In this document: one piece after another, positions 17,735 through 27,158 of the stretch
Position numbering within the stretch: position 1 is the first letter of the stretch
How the letters are laid out: each line of letters opens with the position of its first letter
Position numbers and translations under genes: made by a program
Notes under the pieces: model-generated
What the model was told of the DNA's origin: nothing
Seen by the model: only the letters and a program-made list of their open reading frames with translations
Databases searched by the model: none
Origin: DATKFM01 sp963810485
GTDB taxonomy: Bacteria; Pseudomonadota; Alphaproteobacteria; Dongiales; Dongiaceae
Reading direction: 5' to 3'
DNA: 64,000 bases
Assembly (NCBI GenBank): GCA_963810485.1
Contig: CAWENQ010000002.1
Location: 62,001-126,000 of the forward strand

Positions 17735-19948
17735 GTGATCCTGCGGCGGTGTTTCCACGCCCTCACCTTGATAACAGTCCTGATGGCCGCCCTCCCCGTC
17801 CAGGCGGAAAAAGACCCGAGCAGCGGAAAGAAGGCCGTCGCCCAGAAGCCGTCGGAGACCGAGCCGGTGTTGCTGATGGCCGACGAGCTGACCTACGACG
17901 AAGAGCTGGGAATCGTCACCGCGCGCGGCAATGTGGAGATCTCCCAGGGCGACAATGTCGTGCATGCCGACACAGTGTCCTACAACCAGCGTGCCAACAA
18001 AGTCACGGCGACCGGCAATGTCAGCCTGACCGGGGCCGACGGGGATACGATCTTTGCCGATTATGTAGAGCTGACTTCCGATCTCAAGGCGGCGACGGTA
18101 GAGGTCATCCGCCTGCTGCTGAGCGACCGTTCGCGCATGGCGGCGGCCTCGGGCACGCGCAGCGACGACGGCAAGAAGATAACCCTCAACCGCGCGGTCT
18201 ACTCGCCTTGCGAGCTCTGCAAGGACGATCCGATGCGTCCGCCGCTCTGGCAGATCAAGGCGATCCGCGTGGTACACAACAAAGAAACCAGACGCATCGA
18301 GTACAAGGACGCGTGGCTCGAGATGTTCGGTGTGCCTGTGCTCTATACGCCCTATTTCAGCCACCCCGATCCGACGGTGAAGCGCGACAGCGGCCTGCTG
18401 GCGCCGACGTTCCAGTACGGCGACAAACTGGGTGTTTCGATGCGCCTGCCCTACTACTGGGTGATTTCCGAGGACAAGGATGTCACCATTACCCCCATCT
18501 TCTCCACCGGCGAGTATCCCGTCCTGTTCACGGACTACCGCCAACGGGTGCAGGACGGCCGTTTCGAGGTTGCAACCAGCGGCACGTTCTCCGACGAGGA
18601 CGACCAGGAGGCGGACCTGAAGAATGGCGAATTCCGCGGCCATATCGACGCCACCGGCCGTTTCGACATCGACGACAACTGGCGCTGGGGCTTCGACATC
18701 GAACGCGCCACCGACAAGACCTATGAGCGGCTGTACGACTTTTCCGACGAACGCACTCTGACCAGCCACGCCTTTGCCGAGATGTTCCACGGCCGCAACT
18801 ATGCGTCGCTGCAGGCCTTCGCCTTCCAGGGCACCCGCGACATCGATCAGAACGACGAGGCGCCGATCATCCTGCCGCTGCTGGATTACAATTACGTCAG
18901 CCCACCTTCCTACCTCGGCAGCTATTTCACTTTCGACGCCGACGCCCTGGTGCTGTCGCGCATCGAGGGCCGCGACAGCCGGCGGCTGTCCTTCAGCGGC
19001 GGCTGGGTATTGCCCTATACCTCGCCGTGGGGCGACATCTACAAACTTTCCGCGCGGCTGCAGGGCGACATCTATTCCTTCAATGATCTCGACCCCAATT
19101 CCAACGATCCCAATCCGACCGGGCCGACCGTGAACGGCACAGACGGCCGCTTGTTCCCGCAGATCGCGCTGGAATGGCGCTATCCGCTCATCCGGCAGCA
19201 TGAGGGTTGGCACGAGGTGGTCGAACCGATCGCACAGGTCATCGCCGGCACCGATACCGGCAACTCCGGCACTATTCCCAACGAAGACAGCCTGGACATC
19301 GAATTCGACGAGACCAATTTGTTCGACCTCAACCGCTTCGCCGGCCTCGATCGCGTCGACACCGGCCAGCGGGTGAATTACGGGCTGCGCTGGAGCCTTT
19401 ATGGCGACGAAGGCGGCTTTGCCAGCGTCTTCCTGGGGCAGAGCTACAGCTTCAACGACACTAACAACTTCGATGGTGGCTCAGGGCTGGACACGCATAT
19501 GTCCGACATCGTCGGTGCGGTGTATCTCAATCCGGCCGACTACCTGGACCTGATGTACCGCTTCCGCATCGACGCCGACTCTTTCCAGGCGCAGCGCGAC
19601 GAGCTGCTGATGCAAGCAGGCCCGGACTGGCTGAACGTGAATGTCTCCTACGCGTTCCTTTCGCAAGAGGCCGATCCCAACAGCAGCTTCGGCGATCGCC
19701 AGGAAATCGCCGTCCGGCTCAACACGAAATTCGACGAATACTGGTCGGCTTTTGTCGGCGCCCGGCGCGATTTGGAGGACGGGCGCATGCTGTCTTACGG
19801 CGGTGGCATCGCTTATGCGGACGAGTGCTTCGAGATCCGCGGTTCCGTGTACCAGAACAACTACGAGGACGAAGAGCAGGATCCCGGGATCAAGGCGCTG
19901 TTCTCCATCGCCTTCAAGAACCTCGGCAGCTTCGGCGCGGCGCCTTGA
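17735..19948 (+). CDS. lptD: LPS-assembly protein LptD
   Basis: An outer-membrane barrel (about 737 residues) that inserts lipopolysaccharide into the outer leaflet. It has a signal peptide (CFHALTLITVLMAALPVQA), an N-terminal OstA/LptA-like domain (ADELTYDEELGIVTARGNVE, about residues 45-165) and a long beta-strand-rich C-terminal barrel ending in aromatic-rich FSIAFKNLGSFGAAP. A CxxC pair (SPCELCKDD) and one late Cys (ADECFEIRG) could form the inter-domain disulfides known in E. coli LptD. The GTG at 17735 follows a GGGGGCGG tract and sits just before the signal peptide; ATG at 17675 is the alternative. Heads lptD-surA-rsmA. Confidence 0.95.
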   Translation: MILRRCFHALTLITVLMAALPVQAEKDPSSGKKAVAQKPSETEPVLLMADELTYDEELGIVTARGNVEISQGDNVVHADTVSYNQRANKVTATGNVSLTGADGDTIFADYVELTSDLKAATVEVIRLLLSDRSRMAAASGTRSDDGKKITLNRAVYSPCELCKDDPMRPPLWQIKAIRVVHNKETRRIEYKDAWLEMFGVPVLYTPYFSHPDPTVKRDSGLLAPTFQYGDKLGVSMRLPYYWVISEDKDVTITPIFSTGEYPVLFTDYRQRVQDGRFEVATSGTFSDEDDQEADLKNGEFRGHIDATGRFDIDDNWRWGFDIERATDKTYERLYDFSDERTLTSHAFAEMFHGRNYASLQAFAFQGTRDIDQNDEAPIILPLLDYNYVSPPSYLGSYFTFDADALVLSRIEGRDSRRLSFSGGWVLPYTSPWGDIYKLSARLQGDIYSFNDLDPNSNDPNPTGPTVNGTDGRLFPQIALEWRYPLIRQHEGWHEVVEPIAQVIAGTDTGNSGTIPNEDSLDIEFDETNLFDLNRFAGLDRVDTGQRVNYGLRWSLYGDEGGFASVFLGQSYSFNDTNNFDGGSGLDTHMSDIVGAVYLNPADYLDLMYRFRIDADSFQAQRDELLMQAGPDWLNVNVSYAFLSQEADPNSSFGDRQEIAVRLNTKFDEYWSAFVGARRDLEDGRMLSYGGGIAYADECFEIRGSVYQNNYEDEEQDPGIKALFSIAFKNLGSFGAAP

Positions 19949-20061
19949 ACGGCCGGGATTGTGGCAATTTCAGTACCGGCTGCGACCATCGGCCCGCATT
20001 GTGATTCGGCGGCTTTGCGCTTATATTGGCGCCAACCCGAAACAGCCTGAAATCGCCAGTC

Positions 20062-21321
20062 ATGAGATTCTACCGACTTTTCGCCCTGGCCCTCGCGGCC
20101 GGCCTCGTCATTGCACCGCTGGCGCCAGCGCCGGCGCAAGACAGCATGGGCATCGTCGCCGTCGTCAATGAGGATCCCATCACGCAGATAGATCTCGTCA
20201 CTCGCATGCGCATTGCCATCGTCGCGTCACGCCTGCAGGATACACCTGAAGTGCGTCAGCGCCTGGCGCCGCAGGTGCTGCGCGCCCTGATCGACGAGCA
20301 GATCCGCGTGCAGGAGGCCGACCGGCAGGGCGTCAATATTCCCGAGCGCGCCCTCAATGACCGAGTTGACGCGCTGGCGGAAGAAAACAAGATGAGCCGC
20401 GAGCAGTTCGACCAGATGCTGGCGCAGAACGGCATTCCGCTTGAATCCCTGAAGAGCCAGATCAGATCGGAACTTGCCTGGAGCACGGTTGTGCGCCGCC
20501 GGTTCCAGTCCGGCATCATCATCACGGCCGAGGACATTGCGGAAGCCCGCGCCCGGATCATGGAAAGCCAGGGCGAATTGGAATATCTGCTGGCGGAGAT
20601 ATTTCTTTCCGCCGACGACGCGACCGATAGCAGCGGGGCCGAGAATGCGGCGCGGCGGCTGATCGAAGAGTTGAAGAAGGGTGCGCAGTTTTCCGCGGTG
20701 GCCCGGCAGTTCTCACAATCGGCGACGGCGCCCCGCGGCGGCGACCTCGGCTGGGTGCAAGCAGGCGATCTGTCTCCGGAGATAGCGGCCGCGGTCCAGC
20801 AATTGAACCCGGGCCAGGTTGCCGGCCCGATCCGCAGCGACGGCGGCTACCATATCCTGCTGTTGCGCGACCTGCGCAAAAGCGCCGGCACGGCCGCGAC
20901 CGGTACCGTAGACATGAAGCAGATCGAAGTGTCACTCGAGGCCGGCGCAACGCCGGCGCAGGTTGCCGATGCGGCCGAAGCGCTGCGGTCGCTCAGGGAG
21001 CAGATTACCAGCTGCAACGACGCGGCGGAGGCCGGGGCCGGCATCGACGCCCGCACCGGCGATCTCACGGGCATGGATGTCACGACGCTTCCCGGCAATC
21101 TGCAGAGCATCGCGGTCGGCCAGCCGATCGGCCAGGCCAGCGAACCGATCCGCAACGAAGACGGCATCGCCACCTATGTAGTCTGCGCGCGCAACCTCTC
21201 CGCCAGCGGCCCGACCGACGAAGAAATCCGCAGCCAACTGACGCGTGAGCGGTTGGACCTGATGGCGAGAGGCTTGCTGCGCGATCTCAGGCGCACGTCC
21301 TTCGTGGATATCCGGGGTTGA
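20062..21321 (+). CDS. surA: Periplasmic peptidyl-prolyl isomerase/chaperone SurA
   Basis: A 419-residue periplasmic chaperone for outer-membrane proteins. A signal peptide (FALALAAGLVIAPLAPAPAQ) leads into the SurA N-terminal domain (GIVAVVNEDPITQIDLVTRM). The parvulin domain lies around residues 175-275, with FSQSATAPRGGDLGWVQAGD and GPIRSDGGYHILLLRD. Only one clear parvulin domain is visible, as in many alphaproteobacterial SurA proteins. The stop TGA shares its A with the rsmA ATG. pdxA, often found between surA and rsmA, is absent here. Confidence 0.93.
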   Translation: MRFYRLFALALAAGLVIAPLAPAPAQDSMGIVAVVNEDPITQIDLVTRMRIAIVASRLQDTPEVRQRLAPQVLRALIDEQIRVQEADRQGVNIPERALNDRVDALAEENKMSREQFDQMLAQNGIPLESLKSQIRSELAWSTVVRRRFQSGIIITAEDIAEARARIMESQGELEYLLAEIFLSADDATDSSGAENAARRLIEELKKGAQFSAVARQFSQSATAPRGGDLGWVQAGDLSPEIAAAVQQLNPGQVAGPIRSDGGYHILLLRDLRKSAGTAATGTVDMKQIEVSLEAGATPAQVADAAEALRSLREQITSCNDAAEAGAGIDARTGDLTGMDVTTLPGNLQSIAVGQPIGQASEPIRNEDGIATYVVCARNLSASGPTDEEIRSQLTRERLDLMARGLLRDLRRTSFVDIRG

Positions 21322-22194
21322 TGGCTGCTGCCGACGCGCAGGCCTCTGCCGCTTCGGCTTCGCTCCCTCCGCTGCGCGACGTCATTGCCCGCCACGGATT
21401 GGCGGCCCGGCGCAGCCTGGGACAGCACTTTCTTCTCGATCTCAATCTGACCGGGCGCATCGCCCGCGCCGCCGGCGATCTTGGCCAGGGCACGGTGATT
21501 GAGATCGGTCCCGGGCCCGGCGGGCTCACCCGCGCGTTGCTTGAAAACGGTGCGGCGCATGTGGTGGCGGTGGAACGGGATGAGCGCTGCCGGCCGGTGC
21601 TCGAGGAGATCGCCGCCGCCTTTCCCGGCCGGCTCGACTTTCATCATGGCGGACGCCCTGACGGTGGCGATCGCTGCGCTCGGCCCCGCCCCGCGCCGCA
21701 TCGTCGCCAACCTGCCTTACAATGTCTCCACGGCGCTGCTGCTGCGTTGGCTCGCCGACATCGGCTCCATCGCCAGCCTGACACTGATGTTCCAGAAGGA
21801 GGTCGCCGACCGGCTGACGGCGGCGCCGCGCAGCAAGGATTACGGCCGTCTCAGCGTCCTCGTGCAATGGCTGTGCGAAGTGCGGCGCCTGTTCGACATC
21901 TCGCCCCGCGCCTTCACGCCGCCGCCGAAGGTGACATCGACCGTTCTGCAGATCACGCCGCGCGACCGGCCGTTGCATCCGGCAGACAAGGCAACGCTCG
22001 AGCGCGTGACAGCGGCCGCCTTCGGCCAGCGCCGCAAGATGCTGCGGCAGAGCCTGCGGACGCTCACGCCATCGGCAACCGAGCTGCTGGCGGCGGCCGG
22101 CATCCCGGAAACCGCGCGCGCGGAGGAATTGGATGTCGGTCAGTTCTGCACGCTGGCGCGGGAATGGCAGAAGATGGCGGGCGCCGGCAGTTAG
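21321..22194 (+). pseudogene. rsmA: 16S rRNA dimethyladenosine transferase, interrupted by a one-base frameshift
   Basis: RsmA/KsgA dimethylates two adjacent adenines near the 3' end of 16S rRNA. The first 107 codons (frame of 21321) hold SLGQHFLLD and the SAM-binding VIEIGPGPGGLT; the rest is in the next frame from about 21642 and holds IVANLPYNVSTALL, the catalytic NLPY. The break lies at GACTTTCATCATG: removing one T from the TTT run at 21639-21641 restores D-F-I-M-A-D and gives a normal protein of about 290 residues. Either the read has a homopolymer error or the gene is broken; the rest shows no decay. It is translationally coupled to surA. Confidence 0.9.
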
Positions 22195-22209
22195 CCCGCC
22201 GACCCTGGC

Positions 22210-22845
22210 CTAGGACCGCTCGCGCAGCGTCGCCACGAAGTCATGCAGCCCGACCTGGCGTTCCCGCCGCAGGCGCTCGGCTTCCAGGATCGCCTGCACG
22301 CGGCGGACACTGGCTTCGATATCGGTGTTGACGATGATGTAGTCGTACTCGGCCCAGTGACTCATCTCGTCGGCGGCCTTGGCCATGCGCTTGGCCACCT
22401 CAGCGTCGCTGTCCTGGGCCCGCGTGTGCAGCCGCCGTTCCAGTTCCTCGGTCGAGGGCGGCAGGATGAACACCGCCACCAGGTCCTTGCGCGCCTTCTC
22501 CGCCAGCTGTTGCGTACCCTGCCAGTCGATGTCGAACAGCACGTCGCGCCCTTCGGCCAGCGATTTGTCCACCGGCGCGCGCGGCGTGCCGTAGGAATTG
22601 CCGAACACCAGCGCATGCTCCAGCAGCGCGCCCTCCGCCACCATCCGACTGAAGCGGTCCTGATCGACGAAGTGATAGTGCACGCCTTCTTTTTCGCCCG
22701 GCCGCATCGGCCGCGTGGTGGCGGAAATCGACAGGCTGAGATTGCCGTCGCGCTCGAGCAGCGCGCGGGAGATCGTCGTCTTGCCGGCGCCGGAAGGCGA
22801 CGACAGCACCAGCATCAGGCCGCGGCGCTTGATCGGCTGGGTCAT
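22210..22845 (-). CDS. gmk: Guanylate kinase
   Basis: A 211-residue kinase making GDP from GMP and ATP. The P-loop is SSPSGAGKTTI, the GMP-binding region has SATTRPMRPGEKEGVHYHF, and FDIDWQGTQQL carries the conserved Asp/Gln block. Length and order are standard. Its ATG overlaps the yicC stop (ATGA), so the two are translationally coupled, as in many proteobacteria. It converges on rsmA with a 15-base gap. Confidence 0.97.
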   Translation of the reverse strand: MTQPIKRRGLMLVLSSPSGAGKTTISRALLERDGNLSLSISATTRPMRPGEKEGVHYHFVDQDRFSRMVAEGALLEHALVFGNSYGTPRAPVDKSLAEGRDVLFDIDWQGTQQLAEKARKDLVAVFILPPSTEELERRLHTRAQDSDAEVAKRMAKAADEMSHWAEYDYIIVNTDIEASVRRVQAILEAERLRRERQVGLHDFVATLRERS

Positions 22846-23732
22846 TCGATGTTCTGCACCTGCTCGCGCAACTGATCGATCGACGACTTGAGGTCGAGGC
22901 CGATCGCGGTGAGTTCGAAGTCAGACGATTTCGAGCAGAGCGTGTTGGCCTCGCGGTTGAACTCCTGGCAGAGGAAATCGAACTTGCGTCCGACGGCGCC
23001 GCCATCCTTCAGCAGCTTGCGCGCCGCCGCGATATGCACGCCCAGCCGGTCCAATTCCTCGCGCACGTCGGCCTTGGTGATCAGTAGCGCCAGTTCCTGC
23101 GCCAGCCGCTCCTCCGGCAATGCCGGCGCCGCGCCCAGCAGCATGTCCAACTGCTGCTTGAGGCGCGCCTGCAGGCCCGCCGGCTGCGCCGCGGCACTCG
23201 CCGCCGCGGCGCTGCAAAAGCGTTCGATGTCGTTGAGCTGCTGCGCGACGATCGCCGCCAGCCGCGAACCCTCCTCGCGGCGCGTCTGCGCCAGCGCCGC
23301 CAGGGCCTTGGTGAAATCCGCCGCCATCTGCTGGATGCGCGCCTCGCGCTTGTCCTCCGACAGATCCTCTTCTTCGGCCAGCTCCACTACGCCGCGCACC
23401 GCCAGAAGGCCGTCCGGCCGCGGCGCCTCGGTCTTCAGCCGCTGCCGCACTTCGTCTGCGAGCGCAATCACCTGATCGAGCAATTCCCTATTGATGCGAG
23501 CCCGCGCCGGCTGCTGGCCGCGGGTCAGCACCAGGCCGACGGCGACATTGCCGCGCTTCAGCTTCTCGGGCATCGCTGCGCGCACGACAGGCTCCAGGGC
23601 TTCGAAGCCCGTGGGAACGCGCACGCGCATATCCAGATTGCGGCCGTTGACGCTCTTGACCTCCCAGGTCCAGCGCAAGTCGCCATCGCCCCCTTCGGCC
23701 CGCGCGAATCCGGTCATGCTGGCGATCGTCAA
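22842..23732 (-). CDS. yicC: YicC family endoribonuclease
   Basis: A 296-residue YicC-type RNase. The hallmark N-terminus IASMTGFARAEG is present, followed by WEVKSVNGRNLDMRVRVP and, at the C-terminus, KFDFLCQEFNREANTLCSKS and KSSIDQLREQVQNIE, all conserved in the family. E. coli YicC cleaves small RNAs such as RyhB. I chose TTG at 23730-23732 with GGAG 8 bases upstream; a GTG at 23780 would add 16 atypical residues. It is cotranscribed with gmk. Confidence 0.92.
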   Translation of the reverse strand: MTIASMTGFARAEGGDGDLRWTWEVKSVNGRNLDMRVRVPTGFEALEPVVRAAMPEKLKRGNVAVGLVLTRGQQPARARINRELLDQVIALADEVRQRLKTEAPRPDGLLAVRGVVELAEEEDLSEDKREARIQQMAADFTKALAALAQTRREEGSRLAAIVAQQLNDIERFCSAAAASAAAQPAGLQARLKQQLDMLLGAAPALPEERLAQELALLITKADVREELDRLGVHIAAARKLLKDGGAVGRKFDFLCQEFNREANTLCSKSSDFELTAIGLDLKSSIDQLREQVQNIE

Positions 23733-23873
23733 GGCATTAACTCCGAATTGTGTGTCCCCGGCAGACGAGCCCGAACTCACGATATATTGTGGATCGGGGC
23801 GAACCGGTCGGTTTTATATACGTCGCGCCAGCCAGCAACAAGCCGACCTGAGTCCGTCAACAAGGAAACGCAC

Positions 23874-24647
23874 ATGTACCATCCGAAATCGATCGTGATT
23901 ACCGGCGCTAGCAGCGGCATCGGCGAGCAGCTCGCGCTGGCCTATGCGGCGCCGGGCATACGGCTCGCCATCACCGGAAGGGACGAAGCGCGGCTGGCCG
24001 GCGTCGCCGAACGCTGCCGCAGCGCGGGCGCGGCCGTCACCGCTGCCCAAGTCGATGCCGCGGATCGTAAGGCCATGGCCGACTGGCTGCGCGAGATTGA
24101 TGCCGCTATGCCTATCGACCTGATGATCGCCAATGCCGGTATCGCGTCGGGAACGCCGGAGGGCCGCGAGGATCCCGAACTGGCGCGGCGCACTTTCGAC
24201 ATCAATCTCACGGGCGTGCTGAACAGCCTGCAGCCGCTGATCGAGCCGATGATCGCGCGCAAGCGCGGCCAGCTTGCCATCATGAGCTCCTTGGCCTCCT
24301 TCCGCGGCTTCGCCGGCTCCGCCGCCTATTGCGCCTCGAAAGCCGCGGTGCGCGTCTGGGGCGAAGGCCTGCGCAACGAACTGGCGCGCCATGGCGTCGA
24401 GGTCAATGTCGTCTGTCCGGGCTTCGTCGTCAGCCGGATGACGGCAGTGAACAAATTCCACATGCCCTTCCTGATGGACACCGCGCCTGCCGCCGCAGTC
24501 ATAAAGATCGGCCTGGAGCGGAATAAATCCCGCATCTCCTTCCCTTGGCCGATGGCGGCGGCGGTGTGGCTGCTGTCGGGATTGCCGGCCACCTTGACCG
24601 ATCCGTTCATGCGCCAGATGCCCAAGAAGGGCGGCGCGCCGGGCTAG
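23874..24647 (+). CDS. Short-chain dehydrogenase/reductase
   Basis: A 257-residue classical SDR. Cofactor and catalytic motifs are intact: TGASSGIGEQLA (NAD(P) binding), IANAGIA, MSSLASFRGFAGSAAYCASKAAV (Ser and YxxxK), and VNVVCPGFVVSRM. The substrate is unknown. The C-terminal SFPWPMAAAVWLLSGLPATL resembles SDRs that associate with membranes or act on lipids. The ATG at 23874 has AAGGAA 6 bases upstream. It diverges from yicC and is monocistronic as far as can be seen. Confidence 0.9.
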   Translation: MYHPKSIVITGASSGIGEQLALAYAAPGIRLAITGRDEARLAGVAERCRSAGAAVTAAQVDAADRKAMADWLREIDAAMPIDLMIANAGIASGTPEGREDPELARRTFDINLTGVLNSLQPLIEPMIARKRGQLAIMSSLASFRGFAGSAAYCASKAAVRVWGEGLRNELARHGVEVNVVCPGFVVSRMTAVNKFHMPFLMDTAPAAAVIKIGLERNKSRISFPWPMAAAVWLLSGLPATLTDPFMRQMPKKGGAPG

Positions 24648-24887
24648 GCGCTGGGCTGCCGCCGCGAATCATCCGATCGCGCGCTGGCTCATCGGCCGGT
24701 GGCATACCGATTTGCTGGCGCATTAATGCCAATCGGTGCTGCGAGATTGCCTGATAATTAGGCAAACCATTCAATTTCCATGAAATTTTTCGCTTGGACG
24801 CTTGCGATTTTCGCAGTGCACCCAAATTATATTGCGCCGCACAATCCGCGCGCCGAATCTGCCGATCCGGATTGCAGGAGGTAGGGG

Positions 24888-25922
24888 ATGGACGACATCA
24901 CGCAGAGCTTCCAACTGCGCAATGCTGCCCCGCGGCGGCGGCGCAAGAAGCCGCTGCCGCTCGCCCTGGCGCTACAGGGCGGCGGCGCCTATGGCGCCTT
25001 CACCTGGGGCGTACTGGACAGGCTGCTGGAGGCCGGGCGTTTTGATGTGCAAGCGCTCAGCGGCACCTCGGCCGGAGCGGTGAATGCCGTGGTGTTCGCA
25101 AGCGGCTGGACCGACGGCGGCGCCGTCGGCGCCCGGGCCGCGCTCCATCGCCTGTGGCAGCGCATCGGCGAAGGCGCCGGTCTGTCCTCGCCGGCGAATT
25201 TCCATCCCCATGGCGCGACGCTGCAATGGGCGGCCGATCATGCGCTGACAAACATCTTCGTCGACGTCACCACACGACTCGTGTCGCCCTATCAGTTCAA
25301 TCCGCTGGGGCTCAATCCGCTGCGGCAGATCCTGCTGGAGCTGGTGGACTTCGCCAAGCTGCGCCAAGCCACTGCCCCAAGGCTGGTGCTGGCGGCGACC
25401 AATGTTCGCGAGGGCCGCGCCCGCATCTTCGGCAACAGCGAACTCGATGCGGATGTGGTGTCGGCATCCGCTTGCCTGCCGCTGCTGCAGCCCGCGGTGG
25501 AGATCGACGGCGAGCCCCATTGGGATGGCGGGCTGGTGGCCAACCCGCCGATCCTGCCGTTGCTGGAACAGTGCAGCGCGCGCGACATCCTGCTGGTGCA
25601 ACTCACGCCCGCCACCGTCGACCATTCGCCTGTCACCGCGCAGGGCATTGTGCGCCGGGTCAATCAGATCATGTTCAATGCCGCGCTGTCGCGGGAGCTG
25701 GACATGCTGGAGATGGGACAGCGGGTGGCGCGCGAGGGCCTGTCCATCGGCGGCTTCACCCGCCGGCGCCTGAAGGCGCTGAAACTGCATCGCATCGACG
25801 GCAGCGGCGCTATCGCTGCCGACGGGGCCGCCCATCCGCTGTTCCCGCGGCCGGGCACGATCTCGCGGCTGCACGATCTCGGCCGCGCCGCCGCGGAGAA
25901 TTGGCTGACGGACCTCGCCTGA
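24888..25922 (+). CDS. Patatin-like phospholipase
   Basis: A 344-residue PNPLA-family lipid hydrolase. The oxyanion-hole loop is QGGGAYGAFTWGVLD, the nucleophile elbow GTSAGAVNA (G-x-S-x-G) and the catalytic Asp lies in DGGLVANPP, so the Ser-Asp dyad is complete. There is no signal peptide, so it should be cytoplasmic; a role in membrane turnover or storage-granule lipid is possible (inference). A very strong SD, AGGAGG, lies 8 bases upstream of the ATG. It converges on the MFS gene with a 3-base gap. Bases 24648-24887 upstream hold no other gene. Confidence 0.92.
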   Translation: MDDITQSFQLRNAAPRRRRKKPLPLALALQGGGAYGAFTWGVLDRLLEAGRFDVQALSGTSAGAVNAVVFASGWTDGGAVGARAALHRLWQRIGEGAGLSSPANFHPHGATLQWAADHALTNIFVDVTTRLVSPYQFNPLGLNPLRQILLELVDFAKLRQATAPRLVLAATNVREGRARIFGNSELDADVVSASACLPLLQPAVEIDGEPHWDGGLVANPPILPLLEQCSARDILLVQLTPATVDHSPVTAQGIVRRVNQIMFNAALSRELDMLEMGQRVAREGLSIGGFTRRRLKALKLHRIDGSGAIAADGAAHPLFPRPGTISRLHDLGRAAAENWLTDLA

Positions 25923-25925
25923 CGG

Positions 25926-27158
25926 TCAGGCGCCGATTGGTGCGGCTTTCGCGAGCGGGCGCAGGCGCGCGGCGATCACGAACGCGACGGCAGAGACGAA
26001 GCCGGCGGCCATCAGGATGGATTGCAGCGGCCCGTAGCCGCCCGCAGACTGCCACAGGCTCGCCGCCAGGAACGGCGACAAGGCTTGCGCGACATAGACC
26101 GGAAACATCAGCGCGCCCTGCAGAGCGCCATAGGCTTCGCGGCCGAGGAACTCCGGCGCCGCGGTCGCCTGGACGATGGTCTTGATGCCCATGCCGGCGC
26201 CGAAGGCGATGGCGAACAGGTAGACAAGCGGCGAGTGGGCATCGAGCGTCATCATGACGCCCATTGCCAATACCGGGAACAATATGCCGATCAATCCGGC
26301 GGCGGTGACGCTGATGTAGCGCTCCAGGGTCAGGATGGCCATGCGGCCCGCGAGCTGAAACGGTCCGACGCAGGCATAGGCCGCCACCGCTTCGGCCGGC
26401 GTGTAGCCGCGCTCGGTCAGCATGGGCACCAGATTGAAAATCAGCGACGTGAACAGGAAAGCATAGCTGACGAAGCTCAAGACCAGCAGCCAGAACACGG
26501 GATGGGCCAGGGCGGGCTTGATCGACACGGTCGGCCGGCGCTGCTGCCGTGCCGCGTCCGCATGGGCGGGATTTTCCCGCCCTCGCAGCAGCAGATAGGG
26601 AATGCCAGCGCAGAATGGCAGCTGGATCGCCGCCAGCGCCAGCAATGCATCGCGCCATCCCAGGGAAACGACAAGGAAGTGAGTCAGTGGCACGAAAACG
26701 GTGCTCGCCAACCCGCCATAGAGCGTAACGACAATGATGGCCCGGCGGTAGTCGGCGCCCAGCAGGCGGGCCACCACCGCGAACGCCGCGTCGTAGAGCA
26801 TCATCGCCGAGACAACGCCGATGCCCGCGGAGATGGCGTAGAGCTGCCAGAGCGCCGTCACCTGGGACCAGAGGACCAACAGCGCGGCGCCGGCAAATGC
26901 CGCCACGGACATCAGCAGCCGGCCGCCGACGCGGTCGATCCAGCGGCCGGTGGCATAGGAGCAGAGTCCGGTGGTGGCGATGCCCAGGGAGAGCGCGCCG
27001 TTCATCGCGCTGCGCGACCAGCCGAGTTCGGCGCCCATGGGATCGAGGATGGAGACGAAGACGTAGTAGAAGCTGCCCCAGGCGACCAGCTGGCCAATGC
27101 CGAGAGCAGAGACAAACAGGTAGGGAAAGCGCGCCGCCGGTTCCGCCACCGGAGTCAA
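25926..27158 (-). CDS. Major facilitator superfamily transporter in an arsenic-type operon
   Basis: A roughly 410-residue, 12-span MFS protein; the loop 2-3 motif appears as GRWIDRVGGRLLM. It begins inside the end of the flavoprotein gene: TTG at 27156-27158 overlaps the upstream TGA, and a GTG at 27147-27149 is the alternative start. The operon order arsR, flavoprotein, MFS suggests that it exports an arsenical or the product of the flavoprotein, comparable to MFS pumps such as ArsK or ArsJ, but this is inference; no metal-binding motif is visible in the transporter itself. Confidence 0.85.
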   Translation of the reverse strand: MTPVAEPAARFPYLFVSALGIGQLVAWGSFYYVFVSILDPMGAELGWSRSAMNGALSLGIATTGLCSYATGRWIDRVGGRLLMSVAAFAGAALLVLWSQVTALWQLYAISAGIGVVSAMMLYDAAFAVVARLLGADYRRAIIVVTLYGGLASTVFVPLTHFLVVSLGWRDALLALAAIQLPFCAGIPYLLLRGRENPAHADAARQQRRPTVSIKPALAHPVFWLLVLSFVSYAFLFTSLIFNLVPMLTERGYTPAEAVAAYACVGPFQLAGRMAILTLERYISVTAAGLIGILFPVLAMGVMMTLDAHSPLVYLFAIAFGAGMGIKTIVQATAAPEFLGREAYGALQGALMFPVYVAQALSPFLAASLWQSAGGYGPLQSILMAAGFVSAVAFVIAARLRPLAKAAPIGA

